This document shows positions 8,399 through 16,827 of a DNA stretch of 64,000 nt, one piece after another. Location of the stretch: positions 186,001 through 250,000 of the forward strand of contig JADKFE010000001.1 of the NCBI GenBank assembly GCA_016717595.1, in the 5' to 3' direction. Both the position numbers and the translations under genes were made by a program. The DNA comes from Deltaproteobacteria bacterium. GTDB taxonomy: Bacteria; Myxococcota_A; UBA796; CAJQPC01. Numbering within the stretch: position 1 is the first letter of the stretch; the number at the start of each line of letters is the position of its first letter. The notes beneath the pieces are model-generated. The model searched no databases. It was not told where the DNA came from and saw only the letters and a program-made list of their open reading frames with translations.

Positions 8399-9330
8399 GC
8401 GTGCTCATCACCGGCGCGGCCGGGGCGCTCGCGGCGCTGGTCACCCAGAGGCTTGAGGGCGGCGAGCCCCTGGTGGGCGTCGATCTGCGCCCGATGCGCG
8501 CCGAGCGGCCCTTCCCCGGGGACTACATCCAGCTCAATCGGTACTCCAGCCGCCGCATGGCGGACGTGTTCCGCAAATACAAACCTCGGCTGGTGATTCA
8601 TCTGGGCGTACGCGCCGGGTTTCAGCGGTCGATGCAAGATCGTTACACCAACAACGTCTTGGGCACCCGGCACCTGCTCCAGCTCTGTGAACGATACCCC
8701 GTGCAGCGGGTGGTGGCGCTCTCGACCTACCACGTCTACGGCGCCCACCAGCACAACGCCGTGGGCATCCGTGAGGACGCCCCCCTGCGCGCCTCGCAGA
8801 TCTTCCCTGAGCTCGCCGACGCCGTCGAGCTCGATCACACCCTCACCACGTTTATGTGGCGCCAGCGGCAGGTCTCCACGATCGTGCTGCGTCCGTGTAA
8901 CGTCATCGGCCCCACGCTCAACAACCAGATCAGCCGCCTGCTCCGTAGCCAGCGCAGCCCTCGACTGTTGGGCTTTGATCCCATGCTGCAGTTTATGCAC
9001 GAGGACGACGCCGCCCGGGCCATCGCGCTGGCCTGCCAGTCCAACCGCTGGGGCGTGTACAACGTCGCCGGGGAGGGCACGATCCCCTATGAAGAGGCCA
9101 TCCGCCACGCCGGGGGCCGCCCGGTGCCGATCCCCAGCTTCCCGGCCTACGTCGCGGTCTCGTTGTTGTGGCGGCTGCGCCTGATCTTCCCCCAGCACCT
9201 CATGGACTATTTCCGATACCCCACGGTGATCGACGACTCGTCGTTCCGCAAAGAGCTGGGCTTTGAGCCCAACCACAACACCTTAGAGACCTTGGCGAGC
9301 CTGCGACTGTCGCCTCCGCGGCGGAGCTGA
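8395..9330 (+). CDS. NAD-dependent epimerase/dehydratase-like SDR lacking the YxxxK pair
   Basis: A 311-residue extended-SDR fold. The glycine motif TGAAGALAALV is at the N-terminus, a dinucleotide-binding Asp is in VGVDLRP, the strand-5 Ser/Thr is in ALSTYHVYG, and LRPCNVIGP precedes the substrate domain. Where extended SDRs have YxxxK, this protein has a stretch ending ELADAVELDH with neither Tyr nor Lys. It may therefore be a binding or structural protein, or use another residue. It is coupled by a 4-base overlap to the PlsC gene. The C-terminus (PTVIDDSSFRKELGF) resembles the 'partially matured substrate' end typical of sugar epimerases. Confidence 0.75.
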   Translation: MSVLITGAAGALAALVTQRLEGGEPLVGVDLRPMRAERPFPGDYIQLNRYSSRRMADVFRKYKPRLVIHLGVRAGFQRSMQDRYTNNVLGTRHLLQLCERYPVQRVVALSTYHVYGAHQHNAVGIREDAPLRASQIFPELADAVELDHTLTTFMWRQRQVSTIVLRPCNVIGPTLNNQISRLLRSQRSPRLLGFDPMLQFMHEDDAARAIALACQSNRWGVYNVAGEGTIPYEEAIRHAGGRPVPIPSFPAYVAVSLLWRLRLIFPQHLMDYFRYPTVIDDSSFRKELGFEPNHNTLETLASLRLSPPRRS

Positions 9331-9333
9331 GCC

Positions 9334-10263
9334 GTGGAGCGCGCGCTCACACCGCTGATGGCGCGCTGGGCTGAGGAGGCGCTCGGCGCCGCGCCGCCAG
9401 AGGAGCCCGAGGCCACCTGCCACAGCTGTGTGATGTGTACGCCCGAGCCCGGGCCGCGGTTTTTGCCCGACGTGAAGTGCTGCATGTACCTCCCGGCGCT
9501 CAAGAACTTCCAGGTGGGCCTCGCCCTGCGCACCGAGGAGGGCCGCCGCACCACCTTGCCGCGCCTGGCCGACCCGCGAAACGTCACGCCCTTGGGGCTC
9601 ACCCGCGGCGACGCGCAGGTTGGGCCCCTACGTCGGGCCTTGGCTGAAGGGCGCTTTGGGCAGGCCCCGGCCTTGGTCTGCCCCCACTTTGACGCCGTTG
9701 AGGGCGGACGATGTACGATCTGGGCCGCCCGAGACGCCGTCTGCGCGACCTGGTTCTGCCGTGTGTCGCGGGGGGCCCGAGGGCGCGGGGCCTGGCATGA
9801 GCTGCACAACCTGCTCACGGAGCTTGAGGAGCTCGTCGCCCGGGTCGTCGCCCCACGTCTGGGTGAGGCGCCGGTCGCCGAGCCGAGCTGGGGGCCGTGG
9901 GCCGGGCGCGCCGAGGCCTATTATGGCCGCTGCGCTGAGCTGGCCGAGGCGTTTGCCTGGGATGAGCTGCGGCGTCTGGGCGGCTTCGCCGTTCGATTTC
10001 GCCAGCGCAACGCCCGAGAGGCCCAGCGGGCCCGGGAGGTGTTTGAGCCGATCGTGTGGGATGTCCCCGGTCGCTGGGCGCTGGGCGCCGCGCGGACAGA
10101 GCGCGGCGAAGATGGCCTCGTCTACGCCTTTGGTGACGGCCCGTATCAGCCGGTGCTGCTCACCGAGGCGCAGTGGGCGGACGTTCAGGCGGGCGGCGGC
10201 CCGGCGCTGAGCGACGCTTTGGCCCGGCGGCTCGTCGATCATCACGTCTGGGTGGCCCCCTGA
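9334..10263 (+). CDS. Cysteine-rich protein of unknown function
   Basis: A 309-residue protein starting at GTG 9334, with a GGAG at 9324 at suitable spacing. The Cys clusters are CHSCVMC near residue 30, KCCMY near residue 50, then CPHF...GGRC...CATWFC around residues 119-149. The pattern suggests a metal- or Fe-S-binding N-terminal half. The C-terminal half is helical and Ala/Arg-rich with no known motif. No signal peptide. It follows the SDR gene by 3 bases and is probably in the same operon. I do not recognise the family; a relation to YkgJ-like zinc/iron-chelating proteins is possible, but the spacing does not match clearly. Confidence 0.6.
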   Translation: MERALTPLMARWAEEALGAAPPEEPEATCHSCVMCTPEPGPRFLPDVKCCMYLPALKNFQVGLALRTEEGRRTTLPRLADPRNVTPLGLTRGDAQVGPLRRALAEGRFGQAPALVCPHFDAVEGGRCTIWAARDAVCATWFCRVSRGARGRGAWHELHNLLTELEELVARVVAPRLGEAPVAEPSWGPWAGRAEAYYGRCAELAEAFAWDELRRLGGFAVRFRQRNAREAQRAREVFEPIVWDVPGRWALGAARTERGEDGLVYAFGDGPYQPVLLTEAQWADVQAGGGPALSDALARRLVDHHVWVAP

Positions 10264-10276
10264 GGGTGATCTGGGC

Positions 10277-10282
10277 TATGCT
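10277..10282 (+). promoter_or_regulatory. Putative -10 box of a leaderless promoter
   Basis: TATGCT followed by 6 bases (CTTGAG) and then the ATG at 10289. Transcription would start at the start codon. No -35 box with good match is seen. Confidence 0.4.
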
Positions 10283-10288
10283 CTTGAG

Positions 10289-11137
10289 ATGAGCCCATCC
10301 GACCTCTTCTGTGATGTGTCCTTCGCCGCCCGCGTCGAGCGCGCGGACTGCCTGCTCCTCGCCGAGGCCTGTGTCTCCACGGCGCGGCGCCTCGACGGCG
10401 TGCTGGCCGCGCCCCTCGGCGGGGGGTTCGTCAGCTACGCCGAGCCCGGCTCGCCCCTGAACAAGATCGCGGGCTTAGGCTTCGCGCCGCTGCACCTTGG
10501 AGACCTCGCGGCGGCAGAGGAGCGTGTGCTCGCCCGGGGCGGCCCCGTCCAGGTAGAGCTCTCGTCGTTGGGAGACCCGGCCATCGGCCAGGCGCTCACC
10601 CGCCGGGGCTATGTGCTCATGGGGGTGGAGCAGGTGCTCGGCCGCAGAGTCACCCCCGCCGACGCCGAGGCGCCCCTCCCCGACGGCGTGACCGTCACCG
10701 AGTCCCCGCTCTCGGGGTTAGAGGGCTGGTTGCAGCTCCTCACCGAGGGCTTCTTGAGCCCCGACGGTCAAGGAGTAAAGTCCCACGAGACGTTTGAGCA
10801 GGCCACGCTCACACAGACGATGCGCGACTTTGCGCAGACTGAGGGCATGACTCGGTTTGTCGCCGCGGTGAACGGTCAGCCCGCCGGGGGGGCCTCCCTC
10901 CGTCTCACCGACGGGATCGCCCAGCTCTGCGGCGCGGCGACGCTCCCGGCCCTTCGACGCCGCGGTGTACAGACCGCGATGTTGACGGCGCGCCTCGCCT
11001 TGGCGGCCCAGGCGGGCGCCGATCTCGCGGTGATCACCACCATGCCCGGCAGCCGCTCCATGCAGAACGCCCAGCGCCGCGGGTTTGTGCCGCTCTACGT
11101 CCGGAACATGCTCGTGCTCGCCCCGGACGCCGCATGA
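10289..11137 (+). CDS. GNAT-family N-acetyltransferase
   Basis: A 282-residue protein. The C-terminal half has the acetyl-CoA-binding GNAT core: strand GGASLRLTDG, CGAATLPALRRRGVQTAM (the R/Q-x-x-G-x-A loop as RRRGVQTA), then VITTMPGSRSMQNAQRRGF, the typical end of the fold. The N-terminal ~130 residues may be a degenerate second GNAT domain. The substrate is unknown. Its stop overlaps the next gene (ATGA), so it is co-translated with a phosphodiesterase lipoprotein. The promoter appears to lie directly at the start codon. Confidence 0.75.
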   Translation: MSPSDLFCDVSFAARVERADCLLLAEACVSTARRLDGVLAAPLGGGFVSYAEPGSPLNKIAGLGFAPLHLGDLAAAEERVLARGGPVQVELSSLGDPAIGQALTRRGYVLMGVEQVLGRRVTPADAEAPLPDGVTVTESPLSGLEGWLQLLTEGFLSPDGQGVKSHETFEQATLTQTMRDFAQTEGMTRFVAAVNGQPAGGASLRLTDGIAQLCGAATLPALRRRGVQTAMLTARLALAAQAGADLAVITTMPGSRSMQNAQRRGFVPLYVRNMLVLAPDAA

Positions 11138-12360
11138 CGCCGCCCCGCGCGCTGCTCCTGCCGCTGCTCCTGCTCACGGCCTGCCCCCAAGCCCGGCGGG
11201 TGGAGGCGCCAGCGCGGAAGCCCACGGTCATCTTGATCTCCGTCGATGGTCTACGCGCCGATTACCCCGAGCGCACCAACCTCCCCACCATCGCCCGGCT
11301 GGCCGCTGAGGGGGTGCGCGCCGAGGCGATGGTGCCCGTCTTCCCCTCCAAGACCTTCCCCAACCACTACAGCCTCGTCACCGGACTGTGGGCAGAAGAG
11401 CACGGCATCTTAGACAACACGATCTATGATCCAGACACAGACGAGTGGTTCTCGATGACCGACTCCGCCGCCGTGTCCGACGCCCGCTGGTGGGGCGGCG
11501 AGCCCATCTGGGTGACGGCCGAGCGCCAGGGCGTGATCACCGCCACCTGCTTCTGGCCCGGCAGCGAGGCGCCCATCGGCGGCGTGCGCCCCACCTACTA
11601 TGTGCCGTACAACGGCGGGATGCCCTACGAGGACCGCGTGGGCTTGGTGCTGGACTGGCTTGATGAGGAGGCGCCGCCCCAGCTCATCACCGTGTATTTT
11701 GACGAGCCCGACGGCGCGGGGCACAAACACGGGCCCGATGATCCAGCCGTGGGGGACGCCGCGCAGGAGGTTGACGAGGCCCTGGCGCGCCTGATCGACG
11801 GCTTAGAGGCGCGGGGCCTCCTCGACGACGTACACGTCTTGATCACCGCCGATCACGGCATGGCGAACATCAGCCTCGACCGTGTGGTGTTCGTCGATGA
11901 CTACCTCAACGCCCAGCAGCTCCAGACGATCACCTGGACGCCTGTGTTGAGCTTCTACCCCACTGAAGGACTGAGCGCTGAAGAGGCTGTCACCGCCTTA
12001 AACCAGTCCCCACACCTTCGCTGCGCCAAAAAAGAGGATCGCCCGCCCGAACAGCACCTCTCCAGCCACCCGCGCCTGCCCCCGGTGATCTGTGACGCGG
12101 ACGAGGGCTGGTCGATCTCGGGCCGCGAGTGGTTCGGGGATTACCAAGACCTCTACCAAGGGGGCGCCCATGGCTACGACCCGGTGGTCGAGTCGATGCA
12201 CGGCGTGATCCTCGGGCGTGGCCCCCGACTCAGCGGCGGTCGCGCCGTGGGCCCCACCCGCGCCGTGGACGTCTACAACCTGCTCGCCGCGCTCTTGCAG
12301 ATCACACCGGCGACAAACTCCGGCGACCCCGCCGTGGCGGAGGAGTGGCTGGGGGAGTGA
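11134..12360 (+). CDS. ENPP-type alkaline phosphodiesterase/pyrophosphatase lipoprotein
   Basis: A 408-residue lipoprotein: a short hydrophobic signal and lipobox LLTAC with Cys near residue 16. The alkaline-phosphatase-superfamily metal sites are visible: first Asp in LISVDGLRADY, nucleophile Thr in PSKTFPNHYSLVTG, DEPDGAGHKHGP and TADHGM, and a late His in GGAHGYDP. This is the nucleotide pyrophosphatase/phosphodiesterase (type I) arrangement with two zinc ions. It should act outside the inner membrane on nucleotide or phosphodiester lipid substrates. It is coupled to the GNAT gene by overlap. All ligand motifs are present, so it is probably active. Confidence 0.85.
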   Translation: MTPPRALLLPLLLLTACPQARRVEAPARKPTVILISVDGLRADYPERTNLPTIARLAAEGVRAEAMVPVFPSKTFPNHYSLVTGLWAEEHGILDNTIYDPDTDEWFSMTDSAAVSDARWWGGEPIWVTAERQGVITATCFWPGSEAPIGGVRPTYYVPYNGGMPYEDRVGLVLDWLDEEAPPQLITVYFDEPDGAGHKHGPDDPAVGDAAQEVDEALARLIDGLEARGLLDDVHVLITADHGMANISLDRVVFVDDYLNAQQLQTITWTPVLSFYPTEGLSAEEAVTALNQSPHLRCAKKEDRPPEQHLSSHPRLPPVICDADEGWSISGREWFGDYQDLYQGGAHGYDPVVESMHGVILGRGPRLSGGRAVGPTRAVDVYNLLAALLQITPATNSGDPAVAEEWLGE

Positions 12361-12540
12361 TCGGGGGAGTGACAGCGAGGACGGGGCGTGCGCGGGCGTC
12401 GGCGGCGCCCGCCTCAGTCGCTCACGGCGCCGCGGGCGAGGCCCCAAGAGGCCGTCGTCGACGTGTGGTTGCCCCTCGCGCCCCCGGCCCATTGATGCTA
12501 CGCTGAGTGCTCAACGCCTCGCCCCCCTCAGGAGAACCCC

Positions 12541-13641
12541 ATGCTGCTCTTCGCCCTGCTCTCGCTCACCGGCTGCGTCACCGAGACGGGCATCGTCAAA
12601 GGCGGCGACGACGACACCGGCTGCGCCCCCAACGTCGTGTATGACGACCTCGACGGCGACGGCTACGGCGCGGGGGAGCCCATCGCGGCCTGCGGCCCCG
12701 CCGAGAGCGGTCAGGTGATCGTCAACGGCGACTGTGACGACTCCAACCCCGACGTCTCCCCGGCGGCGATTGAGCAGTGCAACGACGTAGACGACGACTG
12801 TGACGGCGACGTAGACGACGGCGTCGGCGGCGCGACCTGGTACGCCGACGAGGACGGCGACGGCGTCGGCGGCGCGATGACGACGGGCTGTGAGGCCCCG
12901 GACGGCGCGCTCACCACCGGCGGCGACTGTGATGACAACAACGCCAACATCGCCCCCGGCGTGCCCGAGCTGTGTGACGGTGTGGACCAAGACTGCGACA
13001 CCTTCATCGACGAGGACGCTGAAGACGCCACCACCTGGTACTACGACGGCGACGCGGACGGCTACGGCGTCGAGCCCTCAGTAAAAAACTGCGCCCAGCC
13101 CCCGGGCTTCGTGTCGAACGACGACGACTGTGACGACACCGACGCCGCCTTGGCCCTTGACTGTGAGACGGGCGACCCCGCGGGCAGCGTCGTGTGCACC
13201 GGCGGCTATCTGCCCTACACCTTCACCGACACCAGCGCCACGGAGCCCGAGCTGATCCTCATGGGCGTGTATGAGCCCGACCCGTCCAGCGGCGGCGCCA
13301 TCACCGTCGATATTGACCGTGGCGCCACGATGGTCCTGCACCTCTCCTCGTACACGGCCGTGGACTGGACGATCAACAACAACGCCGGGGCCACCATCGA
13401 CGAGATCCTCGTCTCGGGCTATGAGGCCCAGACGGTCAACGCGCCGAGCGGCGTGCCCGTCACCATCCGCACGGCCGCCACCACGGGCACGAGCTTCGGC
13501 TACTTCTGCGGCTACAGCCTGCCCTACAACTACGGCGGCTGCGACACCGACAAGCTCATCGCCGGGGTCGAGAGCTACACCGGGCTCACCATGGCGAGCT
13601 TCGCCGGGTGTTACCAGGCGCGCAGCTTTAAGGTGGAGTAG
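12541..13641 (+). CDS. Lipoprotein with MopE-type metal-binding repeats
   Basis: A 366-residue lipoprotein (lipobox LTGC, Cys near residue 12). Residues ~20-210 hold three or four MopE-like units of the form DxDxDGYG, then GDCDDxNxxxxPG, then CDGVDQDCD. These are calcium- or copper-type binding repeats frequent in Myxococcota surface proteins. The C-terminal ~150 residues are a Gly/Thr-rich beta domain with scattered Cys (YFCGYS, GGCDTD). An AGGAG 5-8 bases before the ATG gives a good ribosome site. It is preceded by a 180-base gene-free stretch containing two GGGGGAGTGA copies (12352-12373), with TACGCT at 12499 as a possible -10. Likely outer-membrane or surface exposed; ligand unproven. 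Confidence 0.8.
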   Translation: MLLFALLSLTGCVTETGIVKGGDDDTGCAPNVVYDDLDGDGYGAGEPIAACGPAESGQVIVNGDCDDSNPDVSPAAIEQCNDVDDDCDGDVDDGVGGATWYADEDGDGVGGAMTTGCEAPDGALTTGGDCDDNNANIAPGVPELCDGVDQDCDTFIDEDAEDATTWYYDGDADGYGVEPSVKNCAQPPGFVSNDDDCDDTDAALALDCETGDPAGSVVCTGGYLPYTFTDTSATEPELILMGVYEPDPSSGGAITVDIDRGATMVLHLSSYTAVDWTINNNAGATIDEILVSGYEAQTVNAPSGVPVTIRTAATTGTSFGYFCGYSLPYNYGGCDTDKLIAGVESYTGLTMASFAGCYQARSFKVE

Positions 13642-13655
13642 GCCCCGCCGGCCGC

Positions 13656-14079
13656 TCAGCCGCCGATGAGCCTGCGGTGCTCGGGCATCATGCAGCGGCT
13701 CTGCACCACGTCGATGCCCGCGTCGGAGAGGCGCGCGGCGGCGAGATCGTGGCGGATGCCGAGCTGAAACCACACAAACTTGGGCCGCCAGGGCAAGGCG
13801 AGCAGCTCTTCAGCGATGGCGGGGAGCTGGTCGGGGCGCCGGAAGATCTCGACCCCCACCACGGGCGCGGGGAGCTCGGCCAAAGACGCCACGGCGGCGG
13901 CGCCCAGCCAAGGCCGCCCGGCGAGCTTGGGGTTCACGCCGATCGGCTGCCAGCCCCGGGCGTGGAGGTAGGCCGGGACGTAGAAGGCGGGCTCCCAGTC
14001 GCCCTCTTTGGCGCCGAGCACGGCGAGGGAGACGGGGGTTTGCAGGATGGCCCGCAGCGCGGCGTCATCGGTGAGGATC
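13656..14079 (-). CDS. CoA-binding domain protein (YccU-like), 5' end lost in G block
   Basis: About 140 residues of a Rossmann-type CoA-binding domain: SLAVLGAKEGDWEPAF, YLHARGWQPIGVNPKLAGRPWLG, VGVEIFRRPD, VWFQLGIRHDLAA, and an end with SRCMMPEHRRLIGG. This matches the small stand-alone YccU/YneT family, whose usual length is ~140. The start codon and any spacer are missing because the sequence runs into the poly-G block at 14080. As a result the frame is artificially continuous with the upstream Sua5 gene through a poly-Pro stretch. The natural gene very probably starts 1-4 codons upstream of LTDDAAL. Role: binding of CoA or acyl-CoA; not enzymatically defined. Confidence 0.75.
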
Positions 14080-14192
14080 GGGGGGGGGGGCGGGGGGGGG
14101 GGGGCCGGGCGGGGCCGCCGGGGGGGGGCGGGGGGGGGCGGGGGGGGGGGGGGGGGGGGGGGGGGGGCGGCGGGGGGGGGGGGGGGGGGGGG
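14080..14192. repeat. Near-pure poly-G block
   Basis: About 113 bases of G interrupted by a few single C or CC positions. It separates the Sua5 and CoA-binding genes and has replaced the 3' end, spacer or start between them. On the minus strand it reads as Pro codons. It is unlike any other sequence in the window and is most likely an assembly or base-calling artefact. If genuine, it is a G-quadruplex-prone tract. Confidence 0.8.
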
Positions 14193-15095
14193 ATGACCAC
14201 CGCTGCAGGCTGCGCGGCTGAGGCGATCGTTGATGGCGACGCCCAGGGCGGCGTCGGCGGAGGGCTCGGCGAGGAGCAGATCGACGCCCAGGGCGTCTAA
14301 GCGCCGCAGCTCGGCGTACAGTCGCCGGGCGTGGTCTTGGGGCTCACCGGCGCGGAGGATCGCCACGGTGAGGCCTTGGGCGCGGGCGACCTCGGCCTCA
14401 GCGTCGGGGGTGTGGCTCAGGCGCAGGGCCGTGCGTGGGGCGTAGTGGCCGGGCAAGGTGCCGGGGGCGACGGTCTGGGAGGCGCCCAAGGGGCCGATGA
14501 TCGCGGCGATGGCCTCGGCGGACACGCCGCCGGGGCGCAAGAGCGCGGGGACGGGGCCCGAGAGATCGACGATGCTGCTCTCCACACCGACGACGGCGGG
14601 GCCGCCATCCAACACAAACACCCCGGGCAGCTCCTCGCGGACGTGCTCGGCGGTGGTGGGGCTCACCCGGCCAAAACGGTTGGCCGAGGGCGCGGCGAGG
14701 GGGCGCCCGAAGGCCCACAGGAGCGCCTGGGCGACGGGGTGGGCGGGCACACGCAGGGCGACGGTCTCGCGGCCGCCGGTGACCTCGTCCGGCACGCCGG
14801 GCTTGCGGCGCAGCACGATCGTGAGCGGGCCGGGCCAGAGGGCGGCGGCGAGGGCCTCGGCGCGGGGGTCGGGCTCGGCGTACCGCGGCAGCCACGCGGC
14901 GTCGCCGAGGTGCAGGATGAGCGGGTGATCCACGGGGCGGCCCTTCGCGGCGAAGATCTGGCGCAGGGCGAAGGGGTTGAGGCCGTCGGCGGCGAGGCCG
15001 TAGACCGTCTCGGTGGGCAAACCGACGAGCTGACCGGCCTGGAGCAGCATCAGGGCGCGAGACATCGCGGCGGGTTCGGGCAGGGTGGGGGACAT
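14193..15095 (-). CDS. sua5: L-threonylcarbamoyladenylate synthase, Sua5/YrdC family
   Basis: This enzyme makes threonylcarbamoyl-AMP from Thr, bicarbonate and ATP for the t6A37 modification of ANN-decoding tRNAs. The YrdC domain (~1-190) shows LPTETVYGLAADG, the basic AAKGRPVDHPLILH, APSANRFGRVSPTTA, and GVESSIVDL. The later PGTLPGHYAPRT is the linker motif of the longer Sua5 type, followed by the start of the Sua5 C-terminal domain ending AINDRLSRAA. The 3' end disappears in the poly-G block; the core is complete up to the usual end. ATG at 15095; an in-frame ATG at 15065 is possible. It is divergent from the ThDP enzyme gene. Confidence 0.85.
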
Positions 15096-15203
15096 GGGGC
15101 AGGCTTAACGTGGGCGGGGCGCGCCCGGCGAATGCAACCGGCGCGGATCCGTGGCATCCTGCGGGCCGCGCGCCGCCCCTGCGCCGAGAGGAGGACTGAG
15201 AGC

Positions 15204-16815
15204 ATGACGACCACCGCCCGCCGAATCGCCCAGGCCCTCGCCGCGCGTGGGGTTCGCCACGCCTTCGGCATGCCCGGCGGGGAGACGCTCCCGTTGTTGC
15301 AGGCCCTGGATGAGGAGGGCATCCGCTTCATCTTGATCCGCCACGAGGGCAGCGCCGGGTTCGCCGCCGCCGCCGCGGCCCAGCTCAGCGGGGCGCCGGG
15401 CGTGTGTGTCTCCACCCTGGGCCCCGGCGCCACGAACCTCACCACGCCCCTGGCCGGGGCCCTGCTCGACCGGGACGCCGTCGTGGCCGTGACCGGCGAG
15501 GGCCCGCGCGGCCTGCGCAACGTCTACACCCACCAGGTCCTCGATCAGACCGCGCTGCTGCGCCACGCCGTCAAACACGCCGTCACCCTCACCGCTGAAG
15601 AGGCGTGGCGAGAGGTGCCCCTGGCCCTGCGACACCTAAACGCCGGGCGGCCGGGGCCCGTGCTGTTGGCGCTGCCTCAAGACGTGTCCGTCGCCGAGCA
15701 GCCCCGGCGCTTCGTGGACCACTTTGAGCCCGCCCCGACCTCGCCCGCCCCCGAGGCCGTCGCCGCCGCCGTCGCCACCCTTCGGCGCGCGCGGCGACCG
15801 TGGGTGCTCGTGGGCTTGGGCGGGATGTCCGAGGCCGTCGCCGCGCCCCTGCGTGTGGTGGTCGAGGCGCTGGGCGCGCCGACCTTGACCACCTACAAAG
15901 CCAAAGGGGCGCTGCCGTCGTCGCATCCCCTCAGCGTCGGGGCATTTGGGCTCTCCAGCACCGCCGACGCCGTGTGGCAGCGCGCGCTCGCCGAGGCGGA
16001 TCTCATCCTCGCCGTGGGCTTGGACCCCGTCGAGCTGCGCCCGCAGTGGTTGCCGGGCTGGGACGCCTCTGTCCCCGTGGTCACCGTAGACCAAGCGCCG
16101 CCGCTTGACCTCGTTCACCCGCTCAGCCACTGCCTCGTCGGTGACGTGCCCCGGGCCTTGGAGGCCCTCGCCGCCGCGCTGACCCCAGACGCCCCGCCGC
16201 CTTGGCCCACAGAGACCGTCGCCCGCTGGCGGCAGGCCCACGACGCCTTGTTTGAGGAGGACGGCGACAGTTTGGGCCCCGCGGCGGCGGTTCGTGCGAT
16301 GCAGGCCGGGCTGCCCCAAGACTGTGTCGTCACCCTCGACGTCGGCGCGCACCGCATCACCGCGGCCCAGCTCTGGCGCTGTGAGGCGCCCAACCGGCTC
16401 TTGCAGTCAGAACGGTCTGTGCAGCATGGGCTATGGCCTGCCCGCGGCCATCGCCGCCAAGCTCACCCGCCCCGAGGCCACGGTGGCGGCGCTCATCGGC
16501 GACGGCGGGCTGTGGATGACCTTGGGAGAGCTGGGCACGGCGGCGGAGCTAGGGCTTGACCTCGTGATCGTCTATTTCTCCGATCAGAGCCTCGCGCTCA
16601 TCGAGGAGAAGCAGCGGCGAATGCGCCTGCCGCGCCTGGGCGTGAGCTTCCAGAACCCCGAGGTGACGTCGTTGGCCCGGGCGTTCGGCGCTGAAGGCCG
16701 CCGGGTCACCGAGGCTGGGGCCTTGACCGCCGAGGTCGCCGCCGCCGTCGCTCGGGGTGGGCTCAGCGTGATCGAGGCCGTGATTGACCCGCGCCACTAC
16801 GCGCGGCAGGTCTGA
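15204..16815 (+). CDS. Thiamine-diphosphate-dependent enzyme (acetolactate synthase/decarboxylase-like), frameshifted
   Basis: About 536 residues with the three-domain ThDP fold: N-terminal Pyr domain with the conserved Glu in IRHEGSAGF and VSTLGPGATNL, a central domain (~190-330), and a C-terminal PP domain with GDGGLWMTLGE. The usual Asn pair after the GDG is replaced by FSDQ. The frame shifts near 16408 between NRLLQ and NGLCSMGYG; removing one base there restores one protein. A GAGGACTGAG precedes the ATG at 15204, while the longer open frame upstream is antisense to sua5 and rejected. The family includes ALS, benzoylformate decarboxylase and sulfoacetaldehyde acetyltransferase; the motifs do not decide among them. 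It stands alone, without an ALS small subunit nearby. Confidence 0.8.
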
Positions 16816-16827
16816 GGGCCCCGGCGG

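Noticed and set aside
14331..15203. Long N-terminal extension of the ThDP enzyme frame
   Set aside because: It is antisense to the clearly recognisable sua5 gene, Gly/Arg-rich, and a ribosome site lies at the ATG at 15204.
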